Origin: Apostichopus japonicus
Taxonomy: Eukaryota; Echinodermata; Holothuroidea; Aspidochirotida; Stichopodidae
Reading direction: 5' to 3'
DNA length: 64,000 bases
Assembly (NCBI RefSeq): GCF_037975245.1
Contig: NC_092579.1
Span: forward strand, 31,775,166 to 31,839,165
The notes under the pieces were generated by a model, which was given only the letters and a program-made list of their open reading frames with translations, did not search any database and was not told where the DNA came from. Below, piece by piece: positions 9,781 to 19,110 of the stretch. The number at the start of each line of letters is the position of its first letter. The first letter of the stretch is position 1. Both the position numbers and the translations under genes were made by a program.

Positions 9781-10722
9781 TAGTGCTGATAGTCGACTCT
9801 TACTTTTGTAGTTGATTAATCGCATAGCTCTTCTCGCGATACTCGGTTACAGTTATGGCATCATCACTGTCATTTCTACATTGCAGAAATACAGTCAAAC
9901 AAATATTTTTCCATGGTGCACTGTCCCTATTTGTTCTTTCAAGTCTTAATGTGTGATGTCTAATTCATGTTAAAACATCTACCAAACAAAAACTGTCAAC
10001 AAATTTCAATATTCAACATTTCTTAAAATCCTTCAAAGTAAATCAAAAACTTTGGAATGGATCTACAAGGCTACTACAACTACTAGCACTAATCACAGCA
10101 AAAAAATGAATAGATGCAACACCCTGTAGCGGTGTGATGATTACTATGCAAGAGTTTTCTGTAGAAGGACGTTCACCTTCTAGGCTAGGCTTTAGCCTAG
10201 TGTGATAGCACGCACATATTATGACACATTGAAATGAAACTTCACCGCAATCGACACACTCTATCAGACATATGATACATGTGCACCACTGGCCAGAAAT
10301 GAAATATACTGTAAACATGCATGTTTGAAGAAATTACAAATTCTTTGGCAATCATTAAAGATTAATAAATTTGGGAATTTGCAATTATGCGCAATGATGA
10401 AACATTGCTAGGACTAAATGTTGCACTGCAGAACAATCGTATTACTAACAAGTAAACGCATGAATCTAACCTGAACAGGTGCTTGCTGATTTTTAACACA
10501 GCACAGTTCTAGTGTAGCATTGTAAGAACCTGTGTTTGCAATATTTGCTGACAAACTGCTTAAGTGTTGTTTTTGATAGGTTAGGCTATTTTTCAATAGC
10601 AGATTGTGTGTAGTGCTAGCTTTAGTCCAGTAATCGCAACTTAGGTTTTGAGAGCGATTAATCAAACTTCCAAAGTGTAATCGCGACTACTGGCGATTAA
10701 TCGATCACGACTATCAGCACTA
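9781..10722. mobile_element. 942-bp hAT-like non-autonomous transposon (MITE-like)
   Basis: The left end TAGTGCTGATAGTCG (9781-9795) is the exact reverse complement of 10708-10722. The inner word TTGATTAATCGC (about 9812) has inverted partners near 10,650 and 10,693, so the ends can form long partial stems. The 8-bp flanking duplication with one mismatch and the TAGTG terminus fit hAT elements. Inside are only short frames, none recognisable, so it needs a transposase from elsewhere. Confidence 0.82.
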
Positions 10723-10730
10723 CACTGTAT
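10723..10730 (+). repeat. 8-bp target site duplication, right (CACTGTAT)
   Basis: Partner of 9773-9780 with one substitution. Confidence 0.75.
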
Positions 10731-11456
10731 AAAAGTAGACTACTCACCAGATGTACAACTTCAGTTCCTCAGGTTTTACTTGTTCAATAGCTTAACATTG
10801 AAACTAGTGGCTCCTTATACCATCCTTTACTTGTACTACTACACATCTCAATAACACACAGATCAAAACAACAGACACAGGTAGTACATTGGTCTCTACA
10901 GGCCATGAACATGTTCTTCCAGTCTAATTATTACTTCATCAGTGCATTTTTGGGCACATGCCATGGTGTACCAATGTGTTGTTACTTCCGTGTCAATCTC
11001 GTGCCACATTGCGATATTTTGGTGATTTTTCACAAAATTTGCCCCCAAATCACTCAAGCGTAAAATGATGAGACCTTTTTGTCATATTCCGTGATTACAT
11101 ATCATAACCAATACCCTTAGCTATACTTAAGGCTCATAGAGTCTAAAATGGCAATTTTCAAATTCTTACTTATTATGGCCACGACACGAAAATTTCAACA
11201 TCCTGTATTTTTGGGATCCATCTAAGCATGTTCTCTAGAACATATATCAACCACTCTGCCAATTAGAAACTTGATTTTTCCCTTCGAAATTTTTTTTCGT
11301 AATCTCATGACCTAATGTGACAACATTTTAGGAACACGATTTGCTCTCGCTGTTTCCTCCGAACATATATCATACCTACACTCCGACAAGTGTACATAAA
11401 TACACAAAACAATCGATAACAAGTCAGCGCGAAATCAAATCTAAATTTCCCGTGGA
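10731..11456. other. no gene recognised
   Basis: AT-rich sequence with no open frame that I can relate to a protein and no clear repeat. It would contain the promoter or first intron of the P2X7-like gene, if that was ever a gene here. I see no convincing core promoter. Confidence 0.4.
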
Positions 11457-12389
11457 ATGTCAGATTTAGAACCAAATGTGGCAACCGAAGTTCAAAGTGA
11501 TAGTGGTTCTTCACCAGGCAGTGAAATTGTACTAGAATTGGAGTGCCCTTTCTAATATTCGAAGCAGAGAGTGAAGGCGATGATCATGCCAATATTGAAC
11601 CAAATGTTGAGGGTGGACCTGAGGTGTTACTGTTAGGATATAGAACCGTATCAGTTCGAGCCTGTCAAATGAGCCGAAATTGAAGCTCCACAACATATCG
11701 AAGAAGAAACCCGTTCGGAACTATTGCAAGGAGCATACAACGTGGTAAGAATTTAGTAATGAAGCAAACAAAATCCAGTCCATTTTGTGCATGTGTGGTT
11801 GGAATTCAAGGAACTGCCTTAACCATATTGTGAGTTGTGTTACGGTGACTTACAACCATAGAATCCTTACAACCCATATGTACTGTGTGTTGGCTATGTA
11901 TTCATACATGTTCAGTATGGTGCGTAGTAGTAGTAGTAGTGGTGGTTACATACTGAAAGTTTGGCTCGGGACGTAAGCTGCATTATGCAGCCATGCTAGG
12001 TAGGCATATGTGTCATTTTATACTCATTATTACTAGGCTAGTACTTAGGCCTGGAGTTTTGCAAATCAATTGTCTGAACAAAAGAATGTTTCATGAAATA
12101 TGGAAGGTGTAAATTCACAACAAATGTAACCATAACTGTACATTGTATCCCTGCTTGTTATTGTGGACATCATGGGCCAACATTCATACATTTTGAACTT
12201 TCAATATTTTTTTTTAGGCAGTACAGATACATAGCCTACGGTCAACAGGTTCAAAGGTGCTGGGGGTTCCTAGCAAGACACGTCAGGGTTGTGCTACCAT
12301 CATGTGCAGTCCAAAGAATCAGAAGTGAGTTTCCAGCCAATGGTCATTTCACTGGATTCAAGATGCCAGGAGAAAACTCAATTGTATAG
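11457..12389 (+). pseudogene. P2X7-like intracellular domain gene, broken, with introns
   Basis: The last exon (12218-12389) follows a clear acceptor (T-run then TTTAG at 12211-12217). It encodes YRYIAYGQQVQRCWGFLARH and then VRVVLPSCAVQRIRSEFP, closing with GHFTGF and a stop. This matches the cysteine/zinc-binding domain of the P2X7 C-terminus as found in many stand-alone invertebrate proteins. An upstream exon starts with ATG at 11457 (MSDLEPNVATEVQSDSGSSP), stops at 11553, and continues in shifted frames through DIEPYQFEPV (11635-11666), a family-like entry motif, to a good donor (AACGTG/GTAAGA at 11744/11745). A middle exon with a C-x-C-G motif may lie at about 11,779-11,842. The frameshifts and stops in exon 1 argue for a pseudogene; sequencing error or other splicing cannot be excluded. 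Function is unknown: these domains bind zinc and nucleotide in mammalian P2X7. Confidence 0.6.
11927..11946. repeat. short (TAG)n microsatellite
   Basis: Five or so TAG units are followed by TGGTGG, inside the presumed intron of the P2X7-like remnant. Confidence 0.6.
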
Positions 12390-13035
12390 GAAGCCTTGGT
12401 TGAGAAATCCCTCACCTTTTCTATTCTACGATTGTGTTGGATTATCAATCCTTCAGGGTTCCCTCAGTGTTGATATATTAAAATTCAAGACTTTTAATTA
12501 AGGATGAAATGGTTATTTTCCAGATCCAGCACCAACAATGAAAGAAAAGGCATGCTTTGAAGCATTTAGACACATGTATTGGCGTGACCGTGATGTCATA
12601 TAATATGTGCATCAGTGAACGGGCATTGACCTTTTTAGGAGCATTTCCTCCCAGACATGTTGGCTTTGTACCTTTAATCTGGAAGCCAAAATATCCATAT
12701 CTCCAATGATATTTGACAGAAAGTTATAATAAAGACCAATGGAGGCAGCAGAACTCTTGAATGTTTAGACTTTGTTTCTTCAGCAGCAGGTGGTTTGTTT
12801 TACAATCTTTCTCCAGAAACTCAGCAGTACACCCTGTTAATGGTCTTCGATTGTTTTAATGCGTGTGATGCTGTGTTTCCCTTTACGTGTCAGTGTTGTA
12901 TGTGTCGTCGTGCGTGGGTAACATTTACAGGTATGCATGTGAGTTGCGTCGTGCAGTATTTCTTGGTTTAAATTACCCTTTATTCTATTTGCTTTTGGTT
13001 TATTCTAATAAATTTATCACATTCATTTGAACCTC
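12390..13035. other. no gene recognised; one possible extra exon
   Basis: At 12,511-12,523 a weak acceptor (GGTTATTTTCCAG) precedes a 26-codon frame (PAPTMKEKACFEAFRHMYWR) ending at TAA near 12,602. It could be an alternative last exon of the P2X7-like locus or chance. Nothing else stands out. Confidence 0.25.
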
Positions 13036-14090
13036 AAGTTTCTTTATCATGACTGTGCAGACTTTTTGTTTCCTATGAGAGCTTGAAATTTTCTTCACTT
13101 GTAAACAAACCTCTTTACTCAGCAGTAAACAATGTTCATATTCTGCTCCAGGGAGACCTAAAGTGGTCTAAACTTGCCTCAACTGACCCAATCTGTGTAC
13201 CACTTGTACTTCCATTCATGCTCCATTGCAGCCAAACCAAGAAAACCAGATCCTAATTGATAAGATATAAACAAAGATGTTCTCCTGTTGCTCTTTGGAA
13301 CTTTTCCTGAAGGAGAACACTTGTGCAGGTTGATATAGATGCTAATAGGAGTATGCCACCTTAAGTAACAGCTGAGATATTTAAACTCCACATTAAACCT
13401 CCTTTTTATGATAGTTTGAGAAGTTGTGACTTACATCATTTCTGTGTATCTCTGTCTATTGGGTGAATCTTCATATGGTGTTTCACACATGTTGTACAGT
13501 CTATATGAATAATACAGTACTGAACTTTAAACAAGTGAGAGCCCAATGATTGACATATTCCCTAGTGTGATAAGAAGTCATTCCATCAGCATGACAGGCA
13601 TCTACTGAATGTCTAAATTGTTCTTGGGTCCACACAATGTGTTTTAAGCACAGTCCCTCAGTTTGGTGCTACTTACCCCCTCTGGTGGAAACTTGGTTGG
13701 CCTTCTTCCCTCTGAAAATTTGATCACTTCCAGCATCCAGTAAGCATGCGCCCTTAGCTGTGGCTCTAAAGTGAAAGAGAAAAAGTTACTTGTTACTTTG
13801 GCACTGCTTTTCAAAGGTATTTTGTCAGATTTTGGTGCAAAAACTACTTAGGAGATCTATGCACTAGCTGTGACCGGATCTAGAATGAGGGCGCTGTTCA
13901 AACAACATTCCAAACTAGTTGTAGTCGATCATATTGACTAGTTTCTCAGTGTAAGTCTTGTCTTGTATCATTCTATGTGTAGCTATTCAACTGCTTAGAC
14001 TTCCAATAAATGCTTACAAACAAAACTAGTGAATAGGTCACTGGAAAATTGGTATGTTTTAAGGATACAAACTGATTAGTATTTAGAACA
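13036..14090 (+). repeat. Mutator-like element copy C: RepA part plus leader
   Basis: 13,036-13,375 aligns with RepA (CACTTGTAAACAAACCTCTT through AATAGGAGTATGCCACCTTA), lacking its left end. 13,376-14,090 aligns with the 7,210-7,945 leader. It runs directly into the transposase ATG at 14,091, which shows that RepA plus the roughly 700-bp leader is the 5' non-coding part of the Mutator-like element. It would carry the transposase promoter; no specific promoter motif is evident. Confidence 0.7.
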
Positions 14091-14600
14091 ATGGGTAGAA
14101 GGAAAGGCATGTTTGATAGGCATGTAATAACCTTCAAGCCAGGTAACAGGTTTGGCTTTACTGCTTGAACAGCTGGTGAAGCTGATGCCAATTGCACTGG
14201 TGATATTCCTAGCTCTTCTGATACAGATATGGCAACTAATTCCTCTTGCAAACCTGCTTATAGAAGGCTCGACAAGGAAGAGTATGAGAGAGTAATTAAC
14301 CCAGCAGATAAAGGACATGAGATATTTTCAACTCAGTCACAACAAACCATGTTTGCAGAATCTACAGGAAACAGGTTTGTTAATTTGCAAGCTCTATTAA
14401 GGGCCTATCACAGTGCTATGATGGCTCACAGAGAGACAAGCAATGGATGTGGGGACGACCCTATAGGTCTTTCTGATATGGAAGAATTGTAGGACTTGAA
14501 TCAAAGGTTGTGTTTGGAATCACTATGTAGCTACAAGAGTGAACTCTTGTCCATATAAAAAGCTTAAAAAAACAGTAACAAACCTGGCAAGAATCCTTCA
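14091..14600 (+). pseudogene. Mutator-like transposase, N-terminal part
   Basis: The ATG at 14091 starts MGRRKGMFDRHVITFKPGN, a short basic N-terminus as usual in this family. A TGA at 14166-14168 interrupts the frame, which continues in phase from 14,169 to a TAG at 14490-14492. It contains YRRLDKEEYERVINPADKG and STGNRFVNLQALLRAYHSAM, the latter resembling the conserved N-terminal stretch before the catalytic core. Homology to the first remnant continues to AACCTGGCAAGAATCCTTCA at about 14,599 (also at about 1,785). There the RepA repeat cuts in, so the remaining three-quarters of the protein is missing. Confidence 0.55.
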
Positions 14601-15255
14601 GGTAGCATACGCCCATTAAAAGCGCCATTGACTTACACACTAAATCACAAAAGTAATGTGGTCTCTAAGTCTAGAGAGAAGTTTTCACTAGCTAAACGCT
14701 ACCCATCACCGGATAGCTGTCAAGTTGGCCTTTTATGGCATCATCAATTTTCCGTATCATGACCATGTAGATTTTTTGCTATCCGAGCCGGAAGTTTTTG
14801 TCACTTGTAAACAAACCTCTTCACTCAGTGGTAAACAATTTTCCTACGCTGCTCCTGGGAGGCCTTAAAGGGGTCTGAAATGGCCTCAATTGACACAATT
14901 TTCTCACTACATGTACTTCCATTAATGCTCTTCAACATGCAAGCCACAAAAAACTAGATCATGATTGATAACAGGTCACAAAAGATGTTCCCCTGCTGCT
15001 TTTTGGCACTTTTCTTGAAGGAGAACAATCGAGCGGACTGATATAGACTCTAATAGGAGTATGCCACCTTATGTGAGAGATGAATTTTTTTTTTAATACC
15101 AAAATGATACTTTTTATAGTCGTCACAATATAAACCACAACAAAATTCTATGCAATTATCATTTTAGGTCCATAAAGATGTATTTTCAGAGATTTCAGTA
15201 TGCAAGGTGCAGTGTGTAAATACACATATGAGCAATACTGTGTAAGCAGTAACCA
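14600..15255 (+). repeat. RepA copy 4 with imperfect 20-bp inverted ends
   Basis: The left end AGGTAGCATACGCCCATTA (14600) mirrors CTAATAGGAGTATGCCACCT ending near 15,069: reverse-complemented, the two agree at about 17 of 20 positions. Similarity to copy 17,064 continues past this inner right end to 15,252 (CAATACTGTGTAAGCAGTA). It interrupts the transposase fragment that ends at 14,599. I saw no target duplication. It is either a MITE or the long terminal segment of the Mutator-like element moved on its own. Confidence 0.7.
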
Positions 15256-17063
15256 GGTCTACGACTGCAACAACATTTCCAGTCACCAATTTTGATAAGC
15301 TTGACCAATTTGGGTGCATCTATGATTCCTGCAGGTTGTATTGGTATTCCTGATCACCGCCCACTTGGTCTGGCTTGCCGTACCTGCAGAAACGTCATCC
15401 AGAGAAGGGTCTGCGGGGAGGGTTTTTTCGTCTCTGGCTCTGAAAAGTGATGAAAACTACTTTTGTTTAGCTCAGCTGATTCCTCCCAAACTGACCTACA
15501 GGACATACCCCAATGTATTCCTGAACTGTTTGGAACATGTTAAACTGATATTGCATGTCACTCCAGTGCAACTGCTAAGTTACTAAGAATAAGAGAAGAG
15601 AATTGAAGGTGTTCTTTGCCAAAACTGGATCATCGGGATTTGTAAACCACAGCCTCACTGTGTGACAAGTACATTTATGTAGCTGATCAATATGAGCTAC
15701 CGTACTTGCTCTTCATATTACACACTACGAGTCTGTGCACTCCATTGAATATGGCTACTGAAGTACAATAATAAACCAAGTCTGTTACTAAATAAATGAT
15801 CGCCTCCTATATTCTTGATACGACACGCTCAACGGCCACACACTGAAACACACTGTAACAGTATGTACAGTAGTCAAAAGGAACAAATACTGAAATGCTA
15901 TCTAGATACACTGTTCACCTCAACAGCATATCCAGTCCATTTAAAGGTTTGTGCATAGGTTGTTACAATGTATTAAAGACAGTTATAAGGGAAGAGAGGT
16001 GGATAGGGGGGCATATTTCATGATAAAACATTCAAATTTGTTGCTCGGCAAAGAACAACAACGTCAAATTACCTTATTCTCCATTGGTGGCGAGCACTGG
16101 TTCCTATACTGTACAGTAGTTACTACAGTAGATCTCCCATGGAAGCATCAGGATATCTCTTTCTGCTGTCAGAGTTGTTTGGGATTTGTTGTTACCTCAT
16201 CTAACCAGTTGAGGCCATTGATACCACACCCATTCAAAGTATATCGCTGTGAATGCTGAGGACTTGGCACATCAACTTTCTCTGAAAATTGACAAAACAA
16301 CAGAAAACTAATGATAGTGAAAATAGGCTCAAAACCCCTTGATGCACATATGTAGGAGCAGAAAATGCATACCTTTGTGGATTATTTGCTAAATAAGACT
16401 CAAAACATTCTCTGTGTAAGGTTTTAGCACTCAGCAGCCACTCCACTTAGGATACAGACCTCACATTGTGCTACAGCTGGTGTAGACGTGGTCTAGGGTA
16501 CTAACGTAGCGCCATTATGAACCTGAGGCCTAAGCTAACAACATTATGGGTATTTCATGCATTGAAACTGAGTATTTGTCTTTAGTCAAACACCAGGTAC
16601 TTCCAACTTTAGCAAAAATAACCTAAAATATGGTTACCATGTACTTTAGGTGCCCACGGATGTCAAATTTCACTGAACTAAGTCATTCACGTCACACACA
16701 CGGCAGGCATTTTGGTCTGATTCTGAAGGATTTTGAATATCGTGCATTTGGCACCTACTTAGCAGGGTCAAGGAATGAATCAAATTACGGAAGCTTTGGT
16801 AGGTCAAGGCTTAATGACCCAATAGTTTATTGGGGAGGAAAACTGGTCAGAAATGCTCAAAATGTTGTTCTGGTCTCATGTATAGAAAGGCACATGCTCT
16901 TTGTGGTACTTTAAGTCTGTAATACTAATTTATGCGTAAAAATCATCCAAGCTTGAATTTTCAGACGTTTGCTTGAAAACCATATTTACACACCATAGCA
17001 ACTACTTTGGTCCAAAATTGGGACTTCTAGCACTTAAAATGAAAAATTTTAGCATTTTTGCTT
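15256..17063. other. 1.8 kb without recognised genes or repeats
   Basis: Short open frames (81 codons at 15341-15586, 102 at 15951-16259, 94 at 16630-16914) show no family I know and no splice context that stands out. Composition is AT-rich and ordinary for the flank. This is the longest stretch of the left region not explained by transposon pieces, so it may be host single-copy DNA. Confidence 0.4.
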
Positions 17064-17688
17064 AAGGTAGCATACGCCCATTAAAAGCCCCATTGACTTA
17101 CACACTAAATCACAAAAGTAATGTGGTCTCTTAGTCTAGATAGAAGTTTTCACTAGCTAAACGCTACCCATCACCGGATAGCTGACAAATTGGCCATTCA
17201 TGGCATCATCAGGTTTCCGTACCATGATCATGAAGATTTTTTGCTATCCGAGCCGGAAGTTTTCGTCACTTGTAAACAAACCTCTTCACTCAGTGGTAAA
17301 CAAATTTCCTACGCTGCTCCTGGGAGGCAAAAAGGGGTCTAAAATAGCCTCAATTGACCCAATTTTCTCACCACATGTACTTCCATTAATGCTCTTTAGC
17401 ATGCATGCCACAAAAAAACTAGATCATGATTGATAACAGGTCACAAAAAGATGTTCTCCCGCTGCTTTTGAGCGGATTGATATAGACTCCAATAGGAGTA
17501 TGCCACCTAAAGTGAGAGATGATTTTTTGTTATTACCAAAATGATACTTTTTATTGTCGTCACAATATAAACCACAACAGAATTCTATGCAATTATCATT
17601 TTTGGTCCATAAAGATGTATTTTCAGACATTTCAGTACACACGGTGAAGTGTGTAGATACACATATGAGCAATACTGTGTAAGCAGTA
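17064..17688 (+). repeat. RepA copy 5, abutting the tandem array
   Basis: The left end AAGGTAGCATACGCCCATTA is at 17064 and the inner right inverted end GGAGTATGCCACCT ends at 17508. Then come the same downstream words as in copy 4 (CACAATATAAACCACAACA, CATATGAGCAATACTGTGTA). The match with copy 4 stops exactly at GCAGTA (17683-17688). An 10-bp linker (GGGGTTAGCA) leads into the first array unit. Confidence 0.75.
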
Positions 17689-17698
17689 GGGGTTAGCA

Positions 17699-19110
17699 GT
17701 ATAAGATCGCGGCAAAAGCAAACTGCGGTGGCCAGGTCTCGAGCCGAGAATCCAAAATACGTCTCGCTCTCAAGGTACAGAGCACAACCAACTGCGCCAC
17801 GGCAGCAGTTGATATAAATCTATGTTCGTTTCTAATACTTAAAGTTCCAGAGATCGTATTAGATCGCGGCAAAAGCAAACTGTGCTGGCCTGGTCTCGAG
17901 CCCGCGATCCAAAATACGCCACGCTCTCGAGGTACAGAGCACAGCCAACCGCGCCACGACAGCAGTAGATATAAATCTATGTTCGTTTCTAATACTTAAA
18001 GTTCCAGAGACCGTATAAGATCGCGGCAAAAGCAAACTGCAGTGGCCGGGCTCGAGCCCAGGATCCAAAATACGTTACGCTCTCGAGGTACAGAGCACAA
18101 CCAACCGCGCCACGACAGCAGTTGATATAAATCTATGTTCGTTTCTAATACTTAAAGTTCCAGAGACCGTATAAGATCGCGGCAAAAGCAAACTGCGGTT
18201 GCCGGGTCTCGAGCCCAGGATCCAAAATACGTCTCGCTCTCGAGGTATAGAGCACAACCATCTGCGCCACGACAGCAGTTGATATAAATCTTGGTTCGTT
18301 TCTAATACTTAAAGTTCCAGAGATCGTAATAGATCGCGGCAAAAGCAAACTGCGCTGGCCTGGTCTCGAGCCCGCGATACAAAATACGTCACGCTCTCGA
18401 GGTACAGAGCACAACCAACCGCGCCACGACAGCAGTTGATATAAATCTTGGTTCGTTTCTAATACTTAAAGTTCCAGAGACCGTATAAGATCGCGGCAAA
18501 AGCAAACTGCGCTGGCCTGGTCTCGAGCCCGCGATCCAAAATACGTGACGCTCTCGAGGTACAGAGCACAACCAACCGCGCCACGACAGCAGTTGATATA
18601 AATCTATGTTCGTTTCTAATACTTAAAGTTCCAGAGACCGTATAAGATCGCGGCAAAACCAAACTGCGTTGGCCTGTTCTCGAGCCCGCGATCCAAAATA
18701 CGTCACGCTCTCGAGGTACAGAGCACAACCAACCGCGCCACGACAGCAGTTGATATAAATCTACGTTCGTTTCTAATACTTAAAGTTTCCAGAGACAGTA
18801 TGAGATCGCGGCAAAAGCAAACTGCGCTGGCCTGTTCTCGAGCCCGCGATCCAAAATACGTCACGCTCTCGAGGTACAGAGCACAACCAACCGCGCCACG
18901 ACAGCAGTTGATATAAATCTACGTTCGTTTCTAATACTTATAGTTCCAGAGACCGTATAAGATCGAGGCAAAAGCAAACTGCGCTGGCCTGGTCTCGAGC
19001 CCGCGATCCAAAATACGTCACGCTCTCGAGGTACAGAGCACAACCAACCGCGCCACGACAACAGTTGATATAAATCTATGTTCGTTTCTAATACTTAAAG
19101 TTCCAGAGAC
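17699..19110 (-). repeat. array left-edge zone of diverged 157-bp units
   Basis: These nine or so units differ most from the rest. Instead of the CCCCCACCTGG found further in, they carry CGGTGGCCAGG, CAGTGGCCGGG, CGGTTGCCGGG and CGCTGGCCTGG variants. The first unit has GCCGAGAATCC where others have GCCCGCGATCC. Units 1 and 4 have CTGCGCC rather than CCGCGCC in the A box. High edge divergence is what unequal crossing-over predicts, since edges are homogenised least. Confidence 0.8.
17714..17810 (-). ncRNA. candidate Pol III tRNA-like RNA, first (edge) unit
   Basis: Minus strand: the closing-helix arm AACTGC (17810-17805) is followed by the A box TGGCGCAGTTGG (17799-17788), a full match to the tRNA A-box pattern TRGCNNAGYNGG. 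A CTCT/AGAG-type anticodon-like hairpin comes next, then the B-box-like GGCTCGAGACC (17745-17735; one difference from GGTTCGANNCC). The other closing arm GCAGTT is at 17726-17721, and TTTT at 17717-17714 would end Pol III transcription. A D-arm of GCGC with GTGC around an 8-nt loop can form. No clean 7-bp acceptor stem and no standard anticodon loop are visible, so this is a tRNA-derived module and not a functional tRNA. Transcription is inferred. Confidence 0.55.

Noticed and set aside
15252-15270. CCAGGTCT next to GCAGTA at 15,256, resembling CCAGGTCTCGAG in the first array unit, as a possible origin of the array
   Set aside because: Only about eight bases agree and the rest of the unit is not there, so chance is likely.
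15951-16259. 102-codon plus-strand frame
   Set aside because: No family resemblance, no splice or start context, and a length expected by chance in 18 kb of six-frame sequence.
17714-17810. A functional tRNA gene
   Set aside because: A and B boxes fit, but there is no standard anticodon stem-loop, no 7-bp acceptor stem and an imperfect T-arm. It is called tRNA-like only.
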